DNA of 5,739 nucleotides from the NCBI GenBank assembly GCA_050742975.1, contig JBOGDQ010000232.1, positions 1 through 5,739 of the forward strand. Reading direction: 5' to 3'. Below are positions 1-4,924 of this stretch, piece after piece. Made by a program: the position numbers and the translations under genes. Origin of the DNA: JBDTGE01 sp050742975 (GTDB lineage Bacteria > Actinomycetota > Actinomycetes > Mycobacteriales > Jatrophihabitantaceae). Position 1 is the stretch's first letter, and the number at the start of each line of letters is the position of its first letter. The notes under the pieces were generated by a model. It was not told where the DNA came from, did not search any database, and was given only the letters and a program-made list of their open reading frames with translations.

Positions 1-31
1 CACGCGCAGGAAGATCCGGCGAGTTCGTCGA

Positions 32-463
32 TCAGGCGCGGCGCATCGGGACGTGCGGGATGCCGTCCTCGACGTAGTCGTCGCCGTCCCGGACGAACCC
101 GAACCGCGCGTACCAGCCGAGCAGGTAGGACTGCGCGTCGAGCACCAGTTCCACCGGGCCGGCCAGCTCGATCGCCCGCTTCATCAGCTGCGCCGCCAGC
201 CCGCCGCCGCGCGCCGTCTTCGTGGTCGCCACCCGGCCGATCCGCATGCAGCCGTCAGCGTCGGTCAGCACGCGCAGCGTCGCCAGCACCGCACCGTTCT
301 GCTCGATCCAGAGCTGGCGCGCCCCTGGCTCGAGGTCGCGTCCGTCCTGGTCGAGGTACACGCAGTCCTGCTCGAGCACGAACACCTCGCTGCGCAGGGC
401 CAGGATCCGATACAGCGTCACGGGGTCGAGCTCGGCTAGGACGGCGTCATGCAGGGTGGCCAC
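32..463 (-). CDS. ElaA-like GNAT family N-acetyltransferase
   Basis: This is a predicted acetyl-CoA-dependent N-acetyltransferase of the GNAT fold, cytosolic, with unknown substrate. Numbering from the GTG start, residues 23-43 (LRSEVFVLEQ, then C34, Y36 and the DGRD stretch at 40-43) match the N-terminal signature of the ElaA subgroup. R77-V78-A79 followed by ARGGGLA (84-90) is the GNAT motif A pyrophosphate loop. The C-terminal LLGWYARFGF segment is the usual final helix/strand of the fold. ElaA proteins usually have His in the 'HL' pair after the DGxD region; here it reads Q50-L51, a small departure. I chose the GTG at 463, giving 143 aa, because the family-like sequence starts a few residues later and this start does not overlap the divergent FKBP gene. 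An ATG at 520 would add 19 non-conserved residues, overlap FKBP by 23 bp, and has no visible ribosome-binding site. The family call is firm; the start is moderate and the substrate unknown. Confidence 0.85.
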   Translation of the reverse strand: MATLHDAVLAELDPVTLYRILALRSEVFVLEQDCVYLDQDGRDLEPGARQLWIEQNGAVLATLRVLTDADGCMRIGRVATTKTARGGGLAAQLMKRAIELAGPVELVLDAQSYLLGWYARFGFVRDGDDYVEDGIPHVPMRRA

Positions 464-497
464 CAGCGCAGCCTGCCACGTCGTGTTAGCTGGGGGG

Positions 498-863
498 ATG
501 CCTCTTGAGAAGCCAGTCATCGAGCACCCGGGCGGTCACGCCCCGGCCGACCTCGCGATCGAGGACATCGTCGTCGGCGAGGGCGCCAAGGCCAAGGCGG
601 GTGACACCGTCGAGGTGCACTACGTCGGCGTCGAGTTCGAGAACGGCGCGGAGTTCGACGCGTCGTGGAACCGCGGCGAGTCGATCGAGTTCCCCCTGCG
701 TGGCCTGATCCAGGGCTGGCAGGAGGGCATCCCGGGCATGAAGGTCGGCGGGCGCCGCCAGCTCACGATCCCGCCGGAGAAGGCGTACGGCCCGGGCGGC
801 GGCGGTCACCGGTTGTCCGGCAAGACCCTGGTCTTCGTCATCGACCTGCTCGGTGTCCGTTAG
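498..863 (+). CDS. FKBP-type peptidyl-prolyl cis-trans isomerase
   Basis: This 121-aa protein is a minimal single-domain FKBP that catalyses cis-trans isomerisation of prolyl bonds. It has no signal peptide or membrane segment, so it should act in the cytosol. The FKBP pocket aligned on FKBP12 is complete: Y42, F53-D54, I71, W74, Y97 and F113, with the typical GMKVGGRRQL (80-89) and IPP (91-93) segments. A flexible N-terminal stretch of about 18 residues is typical of the actinobacterial form. The ATG at 498 is chosen because homologues begin about here; the same frame stays open upstream to 222, but that part is antisense to the acetyltransferase. There is no properly spaced Shine-Dalgarno: a run of six G touches the ATG directly. 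TTAGCT at 486-491 lies six bases upstream of the start, so a leaderless transcript is possible, though it lacks the A expected at the second position of a -10. The 3' end overlaps convergent mazF by four bases. Confidence 0.95.
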   Translation: MPLEKPVIEHPGGHAPADLAIEDIVVGEGAKAKAGDTVEVHYVGVEFENGAEFDASWNRGESIEFPLRGLIQGWQEGIPGMKVGGRRQLTIPPEKAYGPGGGGHRLSGKTLVFVIDLLGVR

Positions 864-873
864 ACACCGAGCA
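847..873. terminator. Perfect 11-bp inverted repeat at convergent stop codons
   Basis: TGCTCGGTGTC (847-857) and its exact complement GACACCGAGCA (863-873) flank a five-base loop, CGTTA. The FKBP stop (TAG, 861-863) and the mazF stop (TAA on the minus strand, 860-862) lie in and beside the loop, so each arm encodes the last residues of one gene or the other. There is no T-tract on either side. This resembles the tract-less hairpins common between convergent genes in high-GC actinobacteria, and would work for both strands. The repeat is seen directly; the terminator role is inferred. Confidence 0.7.
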
Positions 874-1204
874 CCAGGCGCAGCCCGCGGTCGAGCTCGG
901 CGAGCAACGCGCTGCTGAGCGAGCCGACGCGCGCCCCGAGCAGGGCCTTGTCCACGGTGACGAGCGCGGTCACGTTCACCGCCGAGTCACGGGGCAGGCC
1001 GCTGTCGACGGACGGTAGGAAGAGATTGCCGGGCATCGCGGCGAGTGCCACGTTCGACGTGATGACGGCGACCAGGGCGGTGGCGAGCCTGCTCGCGTTG
1101 TAGCTGTCCGACGACACGACGACAACCGGTCGCCGCTTGGCCGGTCGGCTCCCGCGCGCCGGACCGAGGTCGGTCCAGCACACGTCCCCCCGCGTGATCA
1201 CCAC
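860..1204 (-). CDS. mazF: MazF-type mRNA/rRNA interferase toxin (MazF6-like)
   Basis: This 114-aa protein is a MazF/PemK-family endoribonuclease, the toxin of a type II toxin-antitoxin pair. These act as dimers that cut single-stranded RNA at short motifs and are blocked by the cognate antitoxin. The N-terminal RGDVCWTDLG (5-14), the loop ending in RRP (24-26), and the V-I-T-S-N segment (47-51) carry the family's catalytic Arg (R25) and Thr/Ser (T49, S50). From memory it closely resembles M. tuberculosis MazF6 (Rv1991c), especially PAKRRP, SDxYNASRLAT and the ITSNxALAAMPGN region; that toxin is reported to cut 23S rRNA. Cut-site specificity should not be transferred without testing. The start is GTG at 1204, matching the MV-I start of MazF6. 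GTG at 1201 is equally possible and would give the classic GTGA 4-base overlap with the mazE stop. Translation is probably coupled to mazE, since no clear Shine-Dalgarno is present. Confidence 0.93.
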   Translation of the reverse strand: MVITRGDVCWTDLGPARGSRPAKRRPVVVVSSDSYNASRLATALVAVITSNVALAAMPGNLFLPSVDSGLPRDSAVNVTALVTVDKALLGARVGSLSSALLAELDRGLRLVLGV

Positions 1205-1437
1205 ACGTCGTCGGTCTCGGCGAGCCGTCGGCGCCCGGCCGCGGCGGCCACCGCGTTCGAGTCGTCTGCGTGCTCCAGCGCGACGTCGATCTGATCGGTG
1301 AGCGAAGCCGCGTCCAGGTCGGCGAGGTACCGCTCGGCCGCCCTGACGAAGAACTCCGACCGGCTGATGCCGAGGACGACGGCGCGTTCGGTCGCGCGAT
1401 GGTAGATGACGTCAGGCAGCGAGATCGCGGTCTTCAT
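1198..1437 (-). CDS. mazE: Ribbon-helix-helix antitoxin (MazE6-like)
   Basis: This 79-aa protein is the antitoxin partner of the adjacent mazF. Residues 2-8 (KTAISLP) form the ribbon strand, and 22-38 (LGISRSEFF through AERYL) are the second helix region of a CopG/MetJ-type RHH DNA-binding domain that dimerises. The remainder, roughly 39-79, is charged, Ala-rich and ends in DDVW; in this family the C-terminal tail wraps and inhibits the toxin. Order, length and end sequence resemble M. tuberculosis MazE6 (Rv1991A), which also ends in Asp-Asp-x-Trp. The ATG at 1437 is the only sensible start and matches the family's MKTAISLPD opening. No Shine-Dalgarno precedes it; the -10 spacing suggests a leaderless message. 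The gene is followed by mazF with an overlap of 4 or 7 bases, an operon in antitoxin-first order. It probably represses its own promoter. Confidence 0.92.
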   Translation of the reverse strand: MKTAISLPDVIYHRATERAVVLGISRSEFFVRAAERYLADLDAASLTDQIDVALEHADDSNAVAAAAGRRRLAETDDVW

Positions 1438-1474
1438 TGAGCGAGTATAACGCGGTATAACCGTAGCGGCTCAA
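1438..1474 (-). promoter_or_regulatory. Probable leaderless mazE promoter with repeat operator
   Basis: On the minus strand TATACT (1444-1449, five of six matches to TATAAT) ends six bases before the A of the mazE ATG. This is the spacing expected when transcription starts on the start codon itself. TTGAGC (1469-1474) is a possible -35, with a rather long 19-bp spacer. GTATAAC occurs twice on the plus strand, at 1445-1451 and 1455-1461, exactly 10 bp apart, and one copy overlaps the -10. Same-face repeats one helical turn apart suit binding by RHH dimers, so this is a likely MazE/MazEF autorepression operator. Motifs and spacing are seen; function is inferred. Confidence 0.6.
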
Positions 1475-1521
1475 CGCTTCCTGCTCGCGGCTCGCGGCTC
1501 GCGGCGGTGGCGCTGAGCCGC
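1466..1521. repeat. Imperfect inverted repeat enclosing tandem repeat
   Basis: GCGGCTCA (1466-1473) is matched by TGAGCCGC (1514-1521). Past one mismatch the pairing continues for three more bases (1475-1477 with 1510-1512), giving 12-position arms around a 32-base loop. The left arm overlaps the proposed mazE -35 (1469-1474). It could be a hairpin in an upstream transcript or a split protein site; neither is shown. Confidence 0.45.
1484..1504. repeat. Three tandem copies of CTCGCGG
   Basis: A 7-bp unit, CTCGCGG, is repeated three times without interruption (1484-1490, 1491-1497, 1498-1504) in the loop of the surrounding inverted repeat, between the mazE and MFS promoters. It may vary in copy number by slippage. 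No known binding site is recognised. Confidence 0.8.
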
Positions 1522-1594
1522 CAGACCTGCTTCCGCGTCCAGAACCTCGCAAGCCCCGCCAGTCGGCCGCGTTGCTGCCGATGTAGCGGTGCAG

Positions 1595-1620
1595 CACGAT
1601 CGCGGCGCGATAGCGTCGTG
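1595..1620. promoter_or_regulatory. Inverted repeat upstream of MFS gene
   Basis: CACGA-T-CGC (1595-1603) pairs with GCGTCGTG (1613-1620), eight pairs with one bulged T and a nine-base loop. An overlapping shorter palindrome, ATCGC-GGC-GCGAT, spans 1599-1611. TAGCGT at 1611-1616 fits a minimal TANNNT -10, but no convincing -35 accompanies it. This is the best candidate for an operator or promoter region of the exporter; the evidence is weak. Confidence 0.3.
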
Positions 1621-1719
1621 AGACCGTCTGCTCCGGGAAGCCAGGGACGCCGCGATGTGGCCGAACGCGCCGCGCTGTCGGTCGGCCGTCGCAGACTGGC
1701 TTTCGACCGGCCGCGTTCG

Positions 1720-1727
1720 AAGGAAGG
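1720..1727 (+). promoter_or_regulatory. Ribosome binding site deciding the MFS start
   Basis: AAGGAAGG lies eight bases before the ATG at 1736 and is a strong Shine-Dalgarno match. It favours that ATG over the upstream in-frame ATG at 1655, whose extra 27 codons are Arg-rich and unlike a transporter N-terminus. Confidence 0.8.
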
Positions 1728-1735
1728 GCACGACG

Positions 1736-3289
1736 ATGCGCAAGTGGTTACCGCTGATCACGGTCTGCCTCGGTACCTTCATGCTCCTGATCGACGTCAC
1801 GGTCGTGAACGTCGCCCTGCCCGACATGGTGCAGGAGCTCAAGGCCTCGTTCAGCTCGCTGCAGTGGGTGGTGGACGCCTATGCGCTCTCGCTCGCCGCG
1901 CTCGTGCTCGGCACCGGCTCGATCGCGGACCTGCTCGGCCACCGCCGGATCTACATCGCCGGCCTCGCGCTGTTCGCCCTGTCGTCCCTGGTGTGCGGCA
2001 TCTCGCCGAATGCGGGCTGCCTGATCGCGGCGCGCACGGTTCAGGGTGTCGGCGCCGCGGCGATGTTCGCGACCACGTTCGCACTGTTGAACAGCTCGTA
2101 CACCGGACGTGATCGCGGCACGGCCTACGGCATGTGGGGAGCGGTGGCCGGCGCGGCGGCGGCGGTCGGCCCGATCATCGGCGGCCTGCTCACCGAGTTC
2201 GCGTCGTGGCGGTGGATCTTCTTCGTCAACCTGCCGATCAGCGCGGGTGCGATCGCGCTGTGTGCCCTCGTGCTCACGGACGTGCACCCGCCGACGAACA
2301 GCCGGGTCGACGTCCCAGGCATGATCACCTTCACCGGCGCCGCCGGGTTCGCGACGTACGCCCTGATCCGCGCGAACGAGCATGGCTGGGCGAACGCGAC
2401 GACGTACCTGCTGTTCGCGCTGGTAGCCGTCCTGCTCGCAGCGTTCGTGGTGGTGCAGGCGCGATCGCGGCACGCCATGTTCGACCTCGCCCTGCTGCGC
2501 AGCCGGGCGTTCGTCGGCGTGCTCATCGGTGGCCTGCTGCTGACGTTCGCCGCGTTCTCCGCGTTCACCTACAGCTCGATCTGGATGCAGACGGTGCTCG
2601 GCCTGAGCCCGATCCAGGCCGGCCTCACCGGGCTCCCGATGTCGGTGATGGCGTTCGGTGTGTCGGCCATGATCGGACGGTTCCTGCACGGCTCACGGCC
2701 GGGCCCGATCATCGGCGGCGGGCTGCTGTTCATCGGCGCGGGCGGCGTCCTCGGCGCGATCCTCGTGCACGGGAGTGCGAGCTGGACCGCGCTGCTGCCG
2801 GGCTTCGCGGTCATGGGCGTCGGCGTCGGGCTCGCCACGCCGACGCTCGGCTCGGCCGCGATGGGTGCCGTCGCGCCGCAGCGGGGCGGGATGGCGGCGG
2901 GCGCCGTCAACACCACCCGCCAACTGGGCTTCGCGTTCGGCATCGCCGCGCTAGGCAGCGTGTTCGCGACCCGGGCTCAGAACAGCCTGTCCGATCATGC
3001 GGTCGCCGGCTCGGCGAAGCTGGCTCAAGCGGTCGCGGGCGGACGGTCGCCGTTCCTGCTGCGGGCGGCGCCGGATGGGGCGCGCCCGGCCCTCGACCAC
3101 GTCCTGCACGCAGCCGCGGTCAGTGGCGTGCAGGGGGCGCTCGCGGTCTCGGGTGCGGTCGGCCTGGTGGCCGGAGCGCTCGTGCTGTTCCTGATGCGGC
3201 CGGCCCGGAAATCTCTTGATGAGCCGCCGCCGAGCCACTCCCCGAAGCCGGACGGGAACAACCCGACCGACGAGCTCACCGCCGTCTGA
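1736..3289 (+). CDS. DHA2-family MFS drug exporter (14 TM)
   Basis: This 517-aa integral membrane protein is of the EmrB/QacA (DHA2) class, proton-driven exporters of drugs, dyes or secondary metabolites. The MFS signatures are in order: motif D1 LIDVTVVNVALP (18-29), motif A GSIADLLGHRR (61-71) in the cytoplasmic loop between helices 2 and 3, motif B around R100-G104 (ARTVQG), and the antiporter motif C around G139-G150 (G145-P146 and the final GG), followed by the DHA2-typical SWRWIFFVNLP (157-167). About fourteen hydrophobic segments can be counted. A longer polar loop rich in Ala and Asp precedes the last helix, and a Pro-rich hydrophilic tail of about 35 residues ends the protein; both fit the family. 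It stands alone: no TetR or MarR regulator and no biosynthetic gene adjoins it here, so the substrate cannot be predicted. Start choice rests on the Shine-Dalgarno at 1720-1727. Confidence 0.93.
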   Translation: MRKWLPLITVCLGTFMLLIDVTVVNVALPDMVQELKASFSSLQWVVDAYALSLAALVLGTGSIADLLGHRRIYIAGLALFALSSLVCGISPNAGCLIAARTVQGVGAAAMFATTFALLNSSYTGRDRGTAYGMWGAVAGAAAAVGPIIGGLLTEFASWRWIFFVNLPISAGAIALCALVLTDVHPPTNSRVDVPGMITFTGAAGFATYALIRANEHGWANATTYLLFALVAVLLAAFVVVQARSRHAMFDLALLRSRAFVGVLIGGLLLTFAAFSAFTYSSIWMQTVLGLSPIQAGLTGLPMSVMAFGVSAMIGRFLHGSRPGPIIGGGLLFIGAGGVLGAILVHGSASWTALLPGFAVMGVGVGLATPTLGSAAMGAVAPQRGGMAAGAVNTTRQLGFAFGIAALGSVFATRAQNSLSDHAVAGSAKLAQAVAGGRSPFLLRAAPDGARPALDHVLHAAAVSGVQGALAVSGAVGLVAGALVLFLMRPARKSLDEPPPSHSPKPDGNNPTDELTAV

Positions 3290-3292
3290 GCC

Positions 3293-3363
3293 GTGCAGCA
3301 AGGTTCGTGTGCCGATCTTGTTGCGCGGCCGTCGCTCTGGCATCCGAAGTGCAACAAGGTCCG
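3293..3363 (+). terminator. Three-arm repeat, competing hairpins after MFS gene
   Basis: GTGCAGCAAGGTTCG (3293-3307) and GTGCAACAAGGTCCG (3349-3363) are near-identical direct repeats (13 of 15). Between them, 3314-3325 is complementary to both. It can pair with 3295-3305 (about 11 pairs including three G-U, 8-base loop) or with 3350-3361 (12 pairs including two G-U, 24-base loop), but not both at once. There is no T-tract. The element starts four bases after the exporter stop and ends about 75 bases before the proposed MenJ transcription start, so a 3' UTR or termination role is most likely. Pairing is read directly; function is inferred. Confidence 0.45.
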
Positions 3364-3399
3364 CGCCGAAGACTGACCGCATTGCTGCCGTCAACCGGG

Positions 3400-3433
3400 C
3401 GAAATTTCGGCGTACCTGGCCAACGCCTAGACT
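3400..3433 (+). promoter_or_regulatory. Probable menJ promoter with palindromic operator
   Basis: TAGACT (3428-3433) fits the actinobacterial TANNNT -10. TTTCGG (3405-3410), 17 bp upstream, is a weak -35. The perfect 10-bp palindrome CGAAATTTCG (3400-3409) overlaps that -35; its AT-rich centre stands out in this GC-rich region, and it is well placed for a repressor. Predicted transcription would start near 3440, leaving a leader of about 55 bases. The regulator is not identified. Confidence 0.45.
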
Positions 3434-3485
3434 CGGGGCGAACAGCTCGTGAAGCCGTTCACAAAGTCACCGGAACGCGTGAGAC

Positions 3486-3490
3486 GGGAG
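3486..3490 (+). promoter_or_regulatory. Ribosome binding site of menJ-like gene
   Basis: GGGAG lies four bases before the ATG at 3495. The spacing is short but it is the only purine-rich match upstream of any in-frame start, and it supports this ATG. Confidence 0.55.
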
Positions 3491-3494
3491 CGCA

Positions 3495-4835
3495 ATGACT
3501 GCGCCGCACAGCGTGGCTGGCGTCCCGGTCAGCCCGGGTGCTTCGGCCGGCCCGGGCGCTGCGGCCGGCAGAACCGGCACCGCCGATGTGATCGTCGTCG
3601 GGGCCGGCCCGGCCGGCAGCAGCGCGGCGTACTGGCTGGCCACTGCCGGCCTGGACGTCCTGCTGCTGGAGAAGACGGCGTTCCCGCGCGAGAAGGTGTG
3701 CGGCGACGGCCTGACCCCTCGCGGCACGCGGGCCCTCATCGAGATGGGCATCGACGTCAGCGAGCGGGCCGGCTGGCTGCACAACAAAGGGCTGCGCGTG
3801 GTCGGCGGCGGGCAGCGGCTGCACCTGGACTGGCCCGAACTCACCAGCTTCCCGGCCTACGGACTGGTCCGCCCGCGCGCCGACCTGGACGCGCTGCTGG
3901 CGAACCAGGCCGTGAAGGCCGGCGCCCGGCTGCTCGAGCAGACGACGGTCAGCGAGCCGGTCCTGGACCGCGCCGGCCGCGTCGTCGGCGTCACCGGCCG
4001 GACCGCGGACAGGACGCCGGTCGAGTACCGCGCGCCGATCGTGCTCACCTGCGAGGGCGTCAGCGGCAAGATGGCGCAGCATCTGGGCGTGCATCGCAAT
4101 GACCGGCGTCCGCTCGGCGTCGCCGTGCGCCGGTACTACACCAGCCCGAAGACCCACGACGACTACCTGGAGTCGTGGCTCGAACTGTGGGACGGCAGGC
4201 CGAACGAGTCCAACCTGCTGCCGGGGTACGGCTGGATCTTCGGCATGGGCGACGGCACGGTGAACGCCGGCCTGGGCGTCCTCAACTCCAGCGCCGGGTT
4301 CGGCCGGACCGACTACCGCGCGATGCTCGCCGCGTGGCTGGACAACACGCCGGTCGAGTGGGGGCTGCGCGAGCAGAACGCGACCGGCCGGACGCGCGGC
4401 GCCGCCCTGCCGATGGGGTTCAACCGCACGCCGCACTACCTGCGCGGGCTGCTGCTCGTCGGCGACTCGGGCGGCTCGGTCAACCCGTTCAACGGCGAGG
4501 GAATCCCGTACGCGATGGAGTCCGGCAAGTTCGCGGCCGAGGCCGTGCTGCAGGCGCTCGCCCGGCCGGACGGTCCCGGCCGCGAGCTGGCGCTGCAGGC
4601 CTACCCGCGCCGGATGCAGCAGGAGTGGGGTGCCTACTACCGCCTCGGTGCGGTGTTCGTGAAGCTGATCGGCAACCCGAAGGTGATGCAGGCGTGCACC
4701 CGACACGGCCTGCCGCACCCGGCGCTGATGCGCTTCGTCCTGAAGTTGCTGGCCAATCTCAGCGACCCGCATGACGGCGACCTGTCCGATCGCGCGATCC
4801 ACGTGCTGACCCGGCTCACCCCGTCGGTCCGCTAG
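3495..4835 (+). CDS. menJ: Geranylgeranyl reductase family flavoprotein, probable menaquinone reductase MenJ
   Basis: This 446-aa FAD-dependent oxidoreductase belongs to the geranylgeranyl reductase family. The closest known relative by eye is M. tuberculosis MenJ (Rv0561c), which saturates the beta-isoprene unit of menaquinone-9. Seen in the sequence: the dinucleotide-binding GAGPAG (36-41) with E59 at the end of the second strand; the family motif CGDGLTPRG (69-77), whose Cys is thought to matter for catalysis; PGYGWIF (243-249), which lines the substrate site; and the second FAD motif GDSGGSVNPFNGEGI (323-337). It is monotopic or soluble, with no clear membrane helix. About 30 Ala/Gly/Pro-rich residues precede the Rossmann fold and are probably disordered. 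The gene lies directly upstream of nuoA, so it sits beside the complex that reduces the menaquinone pool. An archaeal-type lipid or chlorophyll-tail substrate is the main alternative, but motif match and context favour menaquinone. Transcription may be independent or may read through into nuo. Confidence 0.85.
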   Translation: MTAPHSVAGVPVSPGASAGPGAAAGRTGTADVIVVGAGPAGSSAAYWLATAGLDVLLLEKTAFPREKVCGDGLTPRGTRALIEMGIDVSERAGWLHNKGLRVVGGGQRLHLDWPELTSFPAYGLVRPRADLDALLANQAVKAGARLLEQTTVSEPVLDRAGRVVGVTGRTADRTPVEYRAPIVLTCEGVSGKMAQHLGVHRNDRRPLGVAVRRYYTSPKTHDDYLESWLELWDGRPNESNLLPGYGWIFGMGDGTVNAGLGVLNSSAGFGRTDYRAMLAAWLDNTPVEWGLREQNATGRTRGAALPMGFNRTPHYLRGLLLVGDSGGSVNPFNGEGIPYAMESGKFAAEAVLQALARPDGPGRELALQAYPRRMQQEWGAYYRLGAVFVKLIGNPKVMQACTRHGLPHPALMRFVLKLLANLSDPHDGDLSDRAIHVLTRLTPSVR

Positions 4836-4871
4836 CTATGCCCCACTTCGGTCGCCGCCCCGCGCACCTAC

Positions 4872-4896
4872 TAGCCTTTGCACCGCGTTACGTCAC
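4872..4896 (+). promoter_or_regulatory. Possible nuo operon promoter and imperfect palindrome
   Basis: The 89-bp gap before nuoA contains TAGCCT (4872-4877), a TANNNT-type -10, with no convincing -35. Just downstream lies GTTACGTCAC (4887-4896), an ACGT-centred imperfect palindrome (8 of 10 positions symmetric) near the expected transcription start. No Rex-type TTGTGA-N6-TCACAA site is present. Low confidence. Confidence 0.3.
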
Positions 4897-4906
4897 CGTG
4901 CGATCG

Positions 4907-4913
4907 AAGGGAG
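4907..4913 (+). promoter_or_regulatory. Ribosome binding site of nuoA
   Basis: AAGGGAG precedes the ATG at 4925 by 11 bases, slightly long but the only match. The in-frame GTG at 4913 is ruled out because it meets a TAG two codons later, at 4922, so ATG 4925 is the first possible start. Confidence 0.6.
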
Positions 4914-4924
4914 TGCAGCGCTAG

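Noticed and set aside
1..31. End or start of a neighbouring gene at the left edge
   Set aside because: Too short to judge; several frames are open on both strands and no motif is visible.
222..497. Upstream extension of the FKBP reading frame
   Set aside because: The added residues are Arg/Ser-rich, antisense to the acetyltransferase, and unlike FKBP N-termini; ATG 498 gives normal family length.
464..520. ATG at 520 as the acetyltransferase start
   Set aside because: It overlaps the divergent FKBP start by 23 bp, has no ribosome-binding site, and adds no conserved residues. Kept as the alternative start.
1484..1504. CRISPR-like array
   Set aside because: The units are 7 bp and directly adjacent with no spacers; a simple tandem repeat.
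1655..1735. Longer MFS start at ATG 1655
   Set aside because: The extra 27 residues are Arg-rich and not transporter-like; a strong Shine-Dalgarno sits before ATG 1736.
1412..1842. Short frames across the mazE-MFS interval (61 and 123 codons, minus)
   Set aside because: Low-complexity Arg/Ser/Gly composition, overlapping confident genes at both ends, no start context; no gene supported in 1438-1735.
1748..2689. 313-codon minus-strand frame opposite the MFS gene
   Set aside because: Arg/Glu/His-rich shadow of a transmembrane protein with no recognisable fold.
1572..3390. TTGCTGCCG occurring on both sides of the MFS gene (1572-1580 and 3382-3390), as possible transposition or attachment ends
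   Set aside because: Nine GC-rich bases can recur by chance in this length, there is no integrase or transposase, and codon use of the exporter matches its neighbours.
3459..4802. 447-codon open frame on the minus strand opposite menJ
   Set aside because: Composition (Arg, Ala, Gln, Asp-rich, no domain motif) is that of a GC-driven antisense shadow; the plus frame carries all FAD motifs.
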